From the NCBI GenBank assembly GCA_030280995.1, contig JASXTE010000008.1, positions 925,001 to 989,000 of the forward strand: DNA of 64,000 bases, in the 5' to 3' direction. Within the stretch, counting starts at the first letter, position 1, and every line of letters starts with the position of its first letter. Below, piece by piece: positions 11,505 to 21,829 of the stretch. The notes below the pieces were generated by a model that was not told where the DNA came from, made no database searches, and saw only the letters and a program-made list of their open reading frames with translations. The translations under genes and the position numbers were made by a program. This stretch comes from Hemileia vastatrix (lineage: Eukaryota > Basidiomycota > Pucciniomycetes > Pucciniales > Zaghouaniaceae).

Positions 11505-12576
11505 TGAAGACAATCCTGTAGTACTAGCTATAGGCCTTGACCAAGGGAGTTGGAGAAAAACCAGAGAGAAAATCCCCTGTCCCTTTAGAAAAATAGAGTG
11601 AGATTTACTTGCTAAAGTAAGTTGGTTCCTGTTTTGCTAAAGCTCCTGTTTAACACACTTGACTGCTTGATGAGCCAAGAATGTAGTCCCCAGATAGACT
11701 ACCAGACCAAAGAACTGAAATGTAGAGCAAAGTCCACACCAGAGACAGCAAAGATACTTGATGTAGGCTGCAAATCCACACCAGAGACAGCAATAATACT
11801 TTCTATAGCTTTCAAGACTATAACAGAGAAAACAGTTGCTAAAGTTAAGTTAAATGAAGAACTCACTTGCAACAAACACAGCCAATTGTGGCCAGAAAAC
11901 AGTGAAAACTGAGTGAGGAACAATGATATCACCTCCGGATGGTTGTATGATGATTAAGGTTGCCCCAAACTGTCTTATTCACTATGTACACACAGACCAC
12001 TAACTAAGAGCCCATGCACACCCACCAATCTGGCGCCTGTACCTGCCAAATTGCATAAAAAAAACCTTCCTGATGCGCTCCCCAACCTCCTAAAATAGAG
12101 GCGGGCGGGCCGCCCGACGTTGGAGATGCCTGAAGCCAGAAAACCAACAAAAACCACTAATCTACTTAGAAAAATTAACTACTACTACTAAAACCTTTAA
12201 AATACGGAATTTCACTATAACAACGTTGAGACATGAAATATAGAGAAAAATTAGCTCTATCCAATGGTACTAAGCACTTAACCCTAAGACTTAAGGTTAG
12301 CCCGTAAAACACAAAAAACCAAATTAAACAGCAATCTTTTATAAATGAAAAATGAGGAAATGACCCCTTAAAACTTAGAATATGAAAAATGTCTACAAGA
12401 CATAAAATATAGAGAAAAACCAGGGCTATCCAATGATAGTACCCACATACCTGCAGACCCAATATTCACAGAATAAAACCAGAAAAAATACCCTATTCCT
12501 TAACAGATGTCAATTAAGTCATGCACAAACAGCGCCAAATCACACAACAAAGGCCCCTGCCAATGTTGGAAGACCA
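11505..12576 (-). repeat. 5' LTR of copy A (1072 bp)
   Basis: It begins TGTGGTCTTCC (minus strand, at 12576) and ends in CA at 11505. It is closely similar throughout to the two LTRs of copy B (1094 and 1075 bp). It contains a TATAAAAG box and a GC-rich patch near 12080-12130. It abuts the disrupted pol of copy C. Confidence 0.92.
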
Positions 12577-15500
12577 CAGCGGCAAAATATAAGAGGTTTT
12601 CTGTGAAAGTTAAACCAATCAATAAAGAGCTTCTAACTGGATTGAATCCGCCATTGAAGAGACCACTTTTGTCAAGAGATCCATATGAAACTCCTTTAAG
12701 AAAGAATCTGCCTGATTTTTCTGAAATGTCAAGAATTACTTTTAATAGGATTGGTGTTGTAAATTTTGGGCCAGAGGGTTGGTTATCTGGTGAGGAGATG
12801 AACTTGTTGTTGGAAATGATGGTGTTGAGGGAGAAGGCTATTGCATTTGTGGAAGAAGAGAGGGGTGTTTTAAAGCATTCTTATGGTGAACCTTACAAGA
12901 TTCCAGTTGTTTGTCATGAACCTTGGTAACTCAAGCCAATTACGATTCCTGCTGCTCTTAAAGATGATTATATTGAAGTTGTTAGGGAAAGGATTAGGAC
13001 TGTACTTTATGAACAATCTTCATCAAGTTATTCAAGTGCAGTTTTTTATATCAAGAAGCCTAATGGAAAGCTTAGAGTGGTTCATGATCTTAGGGAATTG
13101 AATAGTGTGACTATAAAAAGATGCTGGTATTCCTCCAAGTGCCGAGGAATCTGTTGATGCTTTTTCTGGAAGGGTATGTTATGGTTTGGGTAATATTATG
13201 GGGGGCTATGATGAAAGAGAATTACATCCGGATTCAAGACCTCTGAGAACTTTTGATACTCCTCTTGGATGGTTACAGCTGACTAGATTACCTCAAGGTG
13301 CTACTAATTCTGTTGCTGTTTATCAAGCACAAATGGCTTGGATTCTTCAAGATGAAATTGCACAGTATGCTAGTATATTTATTGATGATGGTGGAATTAA
13401 AGGTCCTTCAACTGATTATGATAATGAAGTGTTGGAGGAGAATACAGGTATTAGGAGGTTTATTTGGGAGTATGCAGTAACTTTGGAAAGGATGTTGTTT
13501 AGGATTGAAGAATCTGGTTTAACTGTTTCCGGTTCTAAATTTTCTTGTTGTGTTCCAGATTTAGAGATTCTTGGTGATGTGGTGTGTAGGGAAGGCTGAA
13601 TTATGTCAAAGAAGAAAGTCAACAAAATTCAATCTTGGCCGAGACCTAGAAACACTACTGAAGTTAGAGGATTTTTGGGAGTATGTGTTTATGTTAGGAT
13701 GTTTATTAGGGATTTCTCATTATGGGCTGCTCCATTGAGAAGGTTAACTAGAAAGGATGCTGATTGGGATTGGGATGAAGCTTGTAAAGAAGCTTTTGTT
13801 AAGTTGAAGAAGGTGGTTGGTGAAGATATTATTCTTCATAAGTTGGAATATGGTGAAGGAGCTGGTAGGATTTATTTAGCTGTTGATTCTAGTCAGCTGG
13901 TGGCTGGTGCAGTGCTTTCTCAGATGAATAAGGATGGTTATATTAGACCAGTTAGGTATGAATCTGTAGTTTTTACTGAGGTGGAATCAAGATATTCACA
14001 ATCAAAATTGGAACTCTGTGGTGTGGCAAAAGTTTTAATGAAACTTCAAAATATCTTATGGGGTCAACATTTTGAACTTCAAGTGGATGCTAAATCTTTA
14101 ATTCAGATGATTAATTCACCTAGTTTACCTAATACTCCAATGACTAGGTGGGTAGCTTTTATTCAACATTTTTCATTCGATTTAGTGCACAGGCCTGGAA
14201 AATCTTTCACTATGCCTGATGGATTGTCAAGAAGACCACCTACAGTAGATGATTCTGATTCAGAAGAGTTTGATGAAGATATACCTATAATCAAGGCCAG
14301 TACCAAGGGTGCTGAAGACTTTCCATACCTCCCCCATGAGGTTAAACTGGCTGGTTTTATTTTTGTTGAATTTGATGAAGTTGATGATCTAGTTGATCAT
14401 GAGTTTTTTAGATGAGGATGGTGTGGTTGTTTGGGATAATTGGAAGTTGGTTAATGGTGTTTATGTTTGGGATCTGAAGGAGGATAGTGGTAGCATGGAA
14501 AAATGTATGAATGAGGTGGATTATGTGAATTTCAGCAAACAGTCAAATGCTCAGAGAATGATTGCTCATTCACAAGTGGGAGATATTGGGGACAGGGAGG
14601 TTCCTTTGGATGTCATATTATTGGATTTTTCTGATGAAATTTGGGGCCAGACTGGGTTTTATTTTTTAATGGTGAAATATTTGTTGTCTCTGGGAAAACC
14701 AGAAGAATGTGATGAAGCTGAATGGGTGGCTATCAAAAAGAAGTCACCAGGTTTTTATTTTTCTGGTAGAAGGTTGATGAAAAGAAGACATCTGAATCCT
14801 CAAGTTGTTGTATCTCAAATAAAAGGTCAAGAATTGGTGATGAAATCTCTTCATGAAGATTTAGGGCATAGGGGATTTGGAGAAACTTATAAGCGGATTG
14901 CTGATATATTTTGGTGGCCTGGAATGAAGATGGCTGCTAGATCTTGGGTTCAGTCATGTGAAGAATCTCAGAGAAGAAGTTATTTAAGGCCAAAAGAACC
15001 TGGAAATGCTACTGGTGAAAATACTATCTTTGGACATGTTAGTTTGGATGCTGTTCACATCAAGGAAGGTAGATATAAGTACTTGATTGTGGCAAGGGAT
15101 TATTTGTCTGGTTGGGTTGAGGCTGTCTCTCTTATTAGTTTATCTGCTAAAAATGTAGCAGAATTTTCGATGAAGGAATGGGTGTATAGGTATGGTGTTA
15201 TGAAGTTGGTAACTGTTGATGGCGGCTTCGAGTTTGGTGCAGACTTCAAGGAAGCTGTCTCAAAAATTGGCTCAAAGGTTAGGGTGGAAACCCCATATTA
15301 TCCTGAAGAAGAAGGAATGGTTGAAAGGGGGCATCAAGTTATTAAGGATGCTTTGGTTAAAATGTGTGGAAAAAGTGCTGAAAAGTGGAGGCATTATTAA
15401 CCCCTTGTTTTATTTGCTGACAGGATTACCACCAAGAGGACAACTGGTTATTCTCCTTATGAATTAGTTTTTGGTCAGAAAGCTGTTTTACCAGTTGATC

Positions 15501-15913
15501 TTGAAGCTGAATCTTATCTTGGTGTTGATTGGGATGTAGTCAAAACTACTGAAGATTTTCTCTGTGCTAGATTGCAACAGTCAGAAAAGAAGGAGGAATA
15601 TTTGGAGAAGGCATACAATAGGATGATCAAGATCAGGGATCAGTCTGTCAGGTATTGGGATCAAAGGTTGGCTCATAGACTCAGGAAGCCTTTGAGGCCT
15701 GGTGATATGGTGTTGGTGTATAATAGGAGTTTGGAAAGTCAGTGGGCAAAAGTGTTTGCTGATAGATGGAATGGACCATATAGGATTAGAGAACAGGTTT
15801 CTGGTGGTTCATATGTTTTGGAAGAACTGGATGGTGTTGTCTTAAAGAAGAGGGTAGCTTCTGATCAAGTGAAGAAGTTTTACCCTAGGGGCACAAAGAG
15901 TGCTGAAGTTTGA
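12577..15913 (+). pseudogene. pol: pol of copy C (RT, RNase H, integrase)
   Basis: RT spans about 12640-13600, with VVHDLRELN, LPQGATNS and a catalytic FIDD box near 13380. RNase H (about 13700-14230) has YLAVDSS, KLELCG and LQVDAKS. Integrase (about 14840-15900) has HEDLGH and CEES in place of the usual C-x2-C, then LDAVH, TVDGG and EGMVERGH. Lesions: a stop near 12927, a frameshift near 13125, a stop at 13597-13599, a frameshift near 14400 and TTA to TAA at 15398-15400. Past the last lesion the frame stays open to a TGA at 15911-15913. It keeps a Trp codon at the position where A and B both have TGA. Confidence 0.9.
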
Positions 15914-16089
15914 CTCTGAAATGAGGATAAACTACAACATCAATCTTTTAGGAAATCTCACAGTCTTTCGAAAAATCAATCATTACTTCAATTTTAAAAT
16001 TTTATTATGTGGTGAAAATATGAGGGGGAAAAAAATTTTGTTAGGAGTGTTCACAGGGTAACCTTCTAGATTTTATATTGGCAAGTTTG

Positions 16090-16130
16090 GGGGTAATTGA
16101 TGAGTTGGCAGCTCTATTCACAATTACCCC
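16090..16130 (+). other. Hairpin H1 (copy C, unit 1)
   Basis: A perfect 10-bp outer stem GGGGTAATTG/CAATTACCCC encloses an inner stem GAGT/GCTC with one T-G wobble and loop TGGCA. Confidence 0.72.
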
Positions 16131-16902
16131 ATAATGTTTGTTTCCAACCCTTCTCTGTTTCTAGTTGAATCCTGGCTTGGTTTTTTGTTATATAGGTAGT
16201 CCTCTATGACTATAAACTGGAACCTTACGTTAACACAGCACAATCTTTTGGAAGTCTGGATTCAAGAATTTTGTTTTGTTTCATTTTTTTTTTTTTGTAT
16301 TGGGGTGGATGATCACTTGTGGTCTCCAATCAATTTTACAAATTGGAGGAAGCCCACCCAGTGATCATTAGTTTGTTTTCTTGATTTTCATTAAAATATC
16401 ATTTTTCAAATCTTCAAATTTTCAAAAAAAAAAATTTTTTTTTAAAAAAAAAAAATATTATTTTCAAAATTTAATTTTCAAAAAAAAAAAAAAAAATTAT
16501 TATTTTCAAAAATAATTTGTTTTCAAAAATTTCATTTTATGTTATATTTTTTATTTTTCTTTCCTGTGTATCCACAATCAAGGTGCACTTGTATGTGGGT
16601 ATGATGTCAGGGGTTTGGCTCATCCAAATGGCTGGGGGACACCTTTTATTTTTTTTGTTTATCTTTAATTTTATTTATCTTTTTCTTTTATTATATATTT
16701 ATTTTATTTATTCTGCTAGTCCATCAAGACTTAAAACTAAAATTCTTTTCAAGATCATTTATGATTGGTCCGAAAATTCAAGACCGTGGAAAACTGAAGA
16801 TGTCAATAAAACTAGGAATTATAATGGTCAAGATTTGAGGAGGATTTCTTTTAGCTAGAAGTGTTCATTGGGGAGCCTTCTAAATTTTTTTTGGCAAGTT
16901 TG

Positions 16903-16943
16903 GGGGTGATCGATGAGTTGGAAACTCTATACACAATTACCCC
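16903..16943 (+). other. Hairpin H1 (copy C, unit 2)
   Basis: The outer arms are GGGGTGATCG and CAATTACCCC, with one wobble and one mismatch. The inner stem GAGT/ACTC is perfect, so the last inner pair is T-A here, C-G in A and B, and T-G in unit 1 of copy C. Confidence 0.68.
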
Positions 16944-17079
16944 ACAAAGTTTGTTTATATGCTTTATTGTTTATAGATTTATCTCTAGCATTGGTTTTGT
17001 GATGCAGGTGTAAGTCCTCTAAGACTATAAACTGGTGATTTTTGCGCTTGATGACTCAAGAAAATTCAAGTGGAGGTTG

Positions 17080-17365
17080 TTTTTGGAAATTGGAGGACCT
17101 CATGGCAATGTCCAGATCATTTCAGTTCTGGCTCAGTGGAGATGAAAGCCCACTCTCTAAATTTTCTTTTCTGTAGTTGGTGATTTTGGAAATTGGAGGA
17201 CCTCATGGCGATATCCAGATCATTGCAGTTCTGGCTCAGTGGAGATGAAAGCCCACTCTCTTAATTTTCTTTTTTTGGAGGTGAATGGTAGAGGAGTTTA
17301 GAAGACCTCATGGTGGTGTTTAGATCATTGCAGCTCTAGCTCAGTAGGGTTTAAAGCCTACTCTT
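17080..17365 (+). repeat. Three-copy 102-bp tandem repeat
   Basis: Units start near 17082, 17184 and 17290 and share GGACCTCATGG, a CCAGATCATTNCAG segment and a final small hairpin. The hairpin arms are AGTGG/CCACT in units 1 and 2 and AGTAGG/CCTACT in unit 3, a paired change. Lies in the 3' non-coding part of copy C. Confidence 0.7.
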
Positions 17366-17499
17366 TCATACTTAGCGGATTGAAGCATCAAAAATCAAGT
17401 GGAGTCAACTTTAGAAGCAAAATTTTTATTGAAATGATGGTGGAAAAGTTTTTTATGTGATTCAGAATGGAATGGGGACATTCCATATTGGAGGGAGAA

Positions 17500-18888
17500 T
17501 GTGGCATTCCAAATCTGGGTAGGCTACTTAGGTGAAAATTTGATTGGACCCTGGTTGGAAGAAAATCATGGTATTAGCGGGTGTTAATTTGGTTGAAGGG
17601 AGTTAACTGGAGTTTTTTTTGGGTGGATTTATGGTGATTTTTGGAGGATTTATGGTGATTTTTTGGAGGATTTATGGTGTTTTGGAATGGATATATGTTG
17701 GTATTCCTATTGTTATTTGATGGTTTCATGGATTGAGTATTGGTTTTACTGGATTTTCTAGGGCTCTCTTGGTATTTTTGGTGGATGCAGTGTGCTCATG
17801 GAGTAGCTATTTTTTTCCGGTGCGCTCCAGTTTGCTCCGGTGATTTTCCGGTGCAAAGCGAAGTGTACTGGAAAAATTCTGTCATTGTGGAAAAGTTTGG
17901 TTATGGTGAAAAGATTAACTCATTATGGCAAAAAGAGCTCATTGTGGCAAAATTTGCTCACAATAGGAAAGTCTGATCACCAGTGCAAAGTTTGGTCACT
18001 GCAGAAAAGTCTGGGCACTGTGGTAAAGTTTGGTCACTGTAGGAAAGTCTGATTACCAGTGCAAAGTTTGGTCACTGCAGAAAAGTCTGGGCACTGTGGT
18101 AAAGTTTGGTCACTGTAGAAAAGTCTGATCACCAGTGCAAAGTTTGGTCACTGCAGAAAAGTTTGGCTATTGTGGCAAAATTTGGTTAGAATTTATCATG
18201 CTTGTTAGATCAATAGTTTATTGTAGATCCTATGCATGTAGAGTATTTTTGGAAAGGTCTGGAAGAGGAGAATCTTAGTCTTCTAGAGGTTTTTTGTCTT
18301 TTAGTTTTGATAATAAGGGTCTTTTTTGATAATTAACAATATTTAACATATAACAACAATTATAATAAAAAATATCAACATATAGGGTATCATTGGATAG
18401 CTCTCATCCTGGGTGACTCAAATTTATATATTTTCTTATAAAATCTATAAAATAAAAATATAATAAAGAACACTCTTTAATTTTGGTGGGATACTGGGTA
18501 AATCTGGGGCAGACCTTTAATAAGGCACCTTTGAACAGATCATCCCAAGGGTAGTTTCTGGGGTACTTTACTGTACTTTTCAGTCTCTGGGGCAAGTGTT
18601 GCGGCTTGTTCTAATTATTTTCTGTGACTAGTATCAGTGTAATCTGGTATTAGGTATTTGTTTTGGGGGTGTAATCATTTATTGCACTTATTTTTTTTCT
18701 ATATTATAGGTTTCCAACACTTTCAAATTCTTTCTCTCAGATTTTCAACTTATCCAACTCTTAAAGCAGATCTTCAAGCTTAGTTAATTTAATCTTATGT
18801 TTACTTAGAGGGACAGGGATTTCTTTTTGTTTTTCCAACTCCCTTGGATTCTGCCTGCAGAAAGGTGACTGTAAGAGTCTACTCTACA
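17500..18888 (+). repeat. 3' LTR of copy C (1389 bp)
   Basis: It begins TGTGGCATTCC directly after a polypurine tract, as the A/B LTRs begin TGTGGTCTTCC after the same kind of tract, and ends TCTACTCTACA. Shared blocks with the A/B LTR include CATTGGATAGC and, near the end, GGGACAGGG and CCAACTCCCTTGG. It is longer than the A/B LTR, partly because of an internal minisatellite at 17955-18185. Confidence 0.85.
17955..18185 (+). repeat. 76-bp minisatellite inside the copy C LTR
   Basis: About three units with period 76 (GTCTGATCACC at 17971, 18047 and 18123). Each is itself built from units of about 19 bp of the form AAAGTTTGGTCACTG. Divergence between units is low, which suggests recent slippage or unequal exchange. 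Confidence 0.85.
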
Positions 18889-19478
18889 CCGCGGCCGTGT
18901 TTCAAACTTAGTTTTGACCTTTTGGGTTTGTATTAAATTAAATAATATATACTTTTGAATCAATTTCTCAATCACTATAGTAAGTTAACCTTTGCACCTC
19001 TCACTTTTATTATTAAATTTTTATTGCAATAACAATGATTGTGGCTTAATTGCTGAATCACTGTGTGTAAGTGTTCAAGATTTTATTAATTTTTTATTCC
19101 TAGTTGACCATAATAGAGTTATACTCTTCTTTCTAGAAGATCATTAAATTTTTAATAAATTATTAAATTAATTTTTGTTTAAACCCAATATTGCCAATAT
19201 ATTTTTTTTGTATTAATTATTTTTTGTTGACTTATTAAACCTTTGTTGGTTGGTGCTATATATAATTATTGGTATTTCCTAATAAACAATTGTAATTACA
19301 TATATTTTGTATTTCATTTTTTGTTAATTAATTGATTTTTGAATAAAAATATAAATTGTTTTTGTTTTTGTTAAAAAATCATTTGATTATATTTTATTTT
19401 GAAAATAGAAATTTGAATCATTAAAGTCATTTTGATTCTTTGTTGACAGTTTTTATATCCAGTAGTTTGGCTAACAGC
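18889..19478. other. A/T-rich spacer between copy C and element D
   Basis: No gene or clear repeat seen. A short GC-rich string follows the copy C LTR (CCGCGGCCGTG). The rest is T-rich and could be the leader of element D. I find no 5' LTR or primer site for D here. Confidence 0.5.
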
Positions 19479-19587
19479 ATGGATAACTAACATGTGGATG
19501 AAATTGAGGTGGATGTTGACACTGAATCTGTAAGTTCTTCTAATTTAACTCACAAAAACTATTCAGCTGACAAAAAACCTTCAGGAC

Positions 19588-20723
19588 GTGGAAATGGCAG
19601 GAGAAGTTGCAAACCCCCCTCACCAAACACCTCTTAAAGAAGCAAAACCTCATATAAATCAGGAAAAGCCACTAAAGGGTATAAGAATAAAAAAGATACC
19701 TCTGAATCAACAAATAAACAACCTTTCCAGTCACATAAAAGAACTGAAAACAGAAAGTATGAAATACAAGGAAAGAGTAGACACACTCTGGCAACAGATG
19801 CAGGAGTTATTTAATCCCAAACAGGCTCAACCTCCTCTTTTCCCAGCCTCTCAGCCTCAGCCTCAACCTCAGCCCCATCAGGCACCCAGATTTTTCACTC
19901 AAAATCAAAACACTCTTATGGTGGAGCAGTGGAGATGGGATTGCTTGATGGGCCATTACCAACAGAAGGTTCATCAGCCAACAGCTCAACACCCTGGCCC
20001 ATCCAGGACACAAACCTACCATCAATCTCCTCAGCCCCATCCTTATCAGGGAGGAAGAAGAAAGAAGGCACAGGGGAAGTTTCCTCCCTTGCCATGGTAA
20101 GTAATTTGTTTGATAAACATGTTGGTATGTATAATAACAAATCTTCTTCCACAGGTAATATTGTGGATCATGGTGAAAGAACAGTTAAACCCATAAAAAG
20201 ACAACTTTCTTTAATGAGTAGCCCCAATGATGTAATTATCAAATCATCATTTGATGAACCTTTACATTTGAATTCTACCTCTTTAATTAATCCTTCTCTT
20301 GCAATTAAGAATGAATCTGTTTCCCCTGAAGTCTATGCCCTACTTGAGAAAACTTCTGAGGAGATATTATAAGATACACTTGATTTTAATGTTGTGAAAG
20401 TCAAACATTTGAGAGATGTATTAGCACATGAGAGTGATAGATTGAATAATTTGCACTTGCATTGCAAAGTGAGCTCTTCTGTACAAGATACAGCTTATTT
20501 TAAAATCAAAGAAACTTTGAATATTTTTCTTAGCCAACAAAAACAAATAAGGAGTGACCATAGAGCTATCTCAGATAGAAATATCAATCTACATAAGACC
20601 TTGAGTGAATTGAAACCCCTTATTGAAAAAATTTATTCATTAAAAAGTGAAATAAAATCTCTACAAAATCACCACGGGAAATATAGGGGTGAATTGCTAG
20701 CAATCCCCTCTCTTGAAATTTAG
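19588..20723 (+). pseudogene. N-terminal frame of element D (unrecognised, coiled-coil)
   Basis: Two overlapping frames. The first (19588-20100) starts with a Lys-rich stretch and a helical heptad-like region (INNLSSHIKELKTES), then becomes Gln/Pro-rich. The second (from about 19929) continues through 20372 and, after a TAA, to 20723 with a long predicted helix (SDRLNNLHLH, LHKTLSELKPLIEKIY). The two probably belong to one protein separated by a frameshift. An alternative is a 58-bp intron at 20097-20154 with consensus GTAAGT and CCACAG ends, but splicing it does not restore the frame. The final codons overlap a dispersed palindromic motif (20671-20756), which may be a foreign insertion. Function not recognised. 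Confidence 0.45.
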
Positions 20724-20833
20724 AGTGTCCCTTAATTATGCCAGGTTTATGAATACTACATTCTTTTGCTACTAGCAAAAAATCTTTTAGTGGTCATGAA
20801 CCAGCTGTTTTTGTAAATAATAAAATTTCTGAA

Positions 20834-21713
20834 CACCTGGCTAGACTTCAAGAATTATTAATGTTAAATAATTCAAATCAAAAGATGGACCATCCCAGTA
20901 GCCAGAAAAATTGGCCCAAACTGGATCAATATCCTACTTTTGATGGTGACTCTACATCTGACTGGAAACACTTTGTTCAGAGAATTGATAATCTTAAAAA
21001 CTCTTATAAATTTCTAGATGAAGAAATTGTCTCAAAATTAATTTCTTTATTTTCCAATTTTTCTTTAATGTGGTATGAATCTGTCTTACTGGACAATCAA
21101 CATTATACTTGGAAAGAGTGGAAAACCTTGATTAAAAATTAATTTGGTGGTTCCAAATGCAGGCTTGCCCAGCAGAGATTATATGAGAATGCTAAATATG
21201 CATCCTCCTCTCCTGAAAAACCTATTGTTTTCCTTATGAAAATTACAAAAATTCTTAGAGCCATGGATCCTAAAATGGATTATTATATTTGGAGAGATAA
21301 AATTCTCTATAAATTATCAAATTCTCTGAGAGATTTGATTGTGGCAAGGACTGAGCATGTGAGAGAGAATTCTTCCTATATTAATATCTGTAATGAAGTC
21401 ATACTAAATCAAAGATATGAACCAAGGAATTATCCTTTTAAATCTTATCATGACCAACAAAAGCCTTTCACAAAACTTCCAGAAAAATCTGGTAGACCCT
21501 CTTCCTCAATCGCTCCAAAGAAATATGCAACTAATACTTGTTTTAAATGTAACAAACCATAGCAAAAAGGACATATTTGTGAGAAGAAAATTCATCTTGT
21601 TGAACAAAATGAGGAATCTGAAAATACTCAAGCTGATCTTGATGATTCCTCCAGTGACTGTAATAGCAATATCTCTTATGACCATGAGTCCTCTCAGGAA
21701 GTTCTGGTTTTAG
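20834..21713 (+). pseudogene. gag: gag of element D
   Basis: Capsid-like frame with FDGDSTSDWKHFVQRIDNL and WKEWKTLIKN, broken by a TAA at 21140-21142 after which FGGSKCR continues. The zinc knuckle reads CFKCNKP, then a stop codon, then QKGHIC, so it has both a stop and a Gln in place of the metal-binding His. The Asp/Ser-rich tail leads towards the protease. Non-functional. Confidence 0.8.
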
Positions 21714-21829
21714 AAAAGGATATCCAATATTTAGATAATTGGTCTGATAATTGTGATATTGACTTATCTTCTATAGAAAATGCTGAAGTAATTAGAGATA
21801 TTACTGACAGTTCCATTTTAATATCAACT

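Larger units (their letters stand above)
1..12576 (-). mobile_element. Ty3-type LTR retrotransposon, copy A (3' end outside window)
   Basis: Read on the minus strand, the order is 5' LTR, tRNA-Lys-type primer site, gag, protease, reverse transcriptase, RNase H, integrase, then about 3.7 kb of non-coding and antisense-coding DNA. It is collinear with copy B (29071-42090), which is complete. By that comparison about 0.5 kb of internal sequence and the 3' LTR lie beyond base 1. The right edge (12576) abuts a broken pol of an older relative (copy C), so A inserted into C. Copy A carries frameshifts in gag and pol and a 1.1-kb insertion in pol, so it is not autonomous. Confidence 0.93.
15914..17499 (+). 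other. Non-coding 3' region of copy C
   Basis: No open frame of note. It holds two H1 hairpins (16090-16130 and 16903-16943), an H2-type segment (about 16572-16645) and a long paired stretch around 16308-16372 whose arms contain TGATCACT and AGTGATCA. It also holds three 22-bp motifs (near 16197, 16719 and 17011), a three-copy 102-bp repeat (17080-17365) and A/T-rich spacers. A polypurine tract ATTGGAGGGAGA (17487-17498) precedes the 3' LTR. Confidence 0.75.
12577..18888 (+). mobile_element. Ty3-type LTR retrotransposon, copy C (5' part removed by copy A)
   Basis: This is an older relative of A and B with the same protein order but clearly different nucleotide sequence. It begins abruptly in the pol leader where copy A is inserted, at the position equivalent to about 33510 in copy B. 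It continues through RT, RNase H and integrase, then a 1.6-kb non-coding region, a polypurine tract and a 3' LTR. It lacks the antisense zinc-cluster genes of A and B but keeps the H1 and H2 hairpins. Its 5' half presumably lies left of copy A, outside the window. Confidence 0.88.

Noticed and set aside
20097..20154. Intron with consensus GTAAGT and CCACAG ends in element D
   Set aside because: Removing it leads straight into a stop, and the overlapping frame reads through unspliced. A frameshift explains the pair of frames better.
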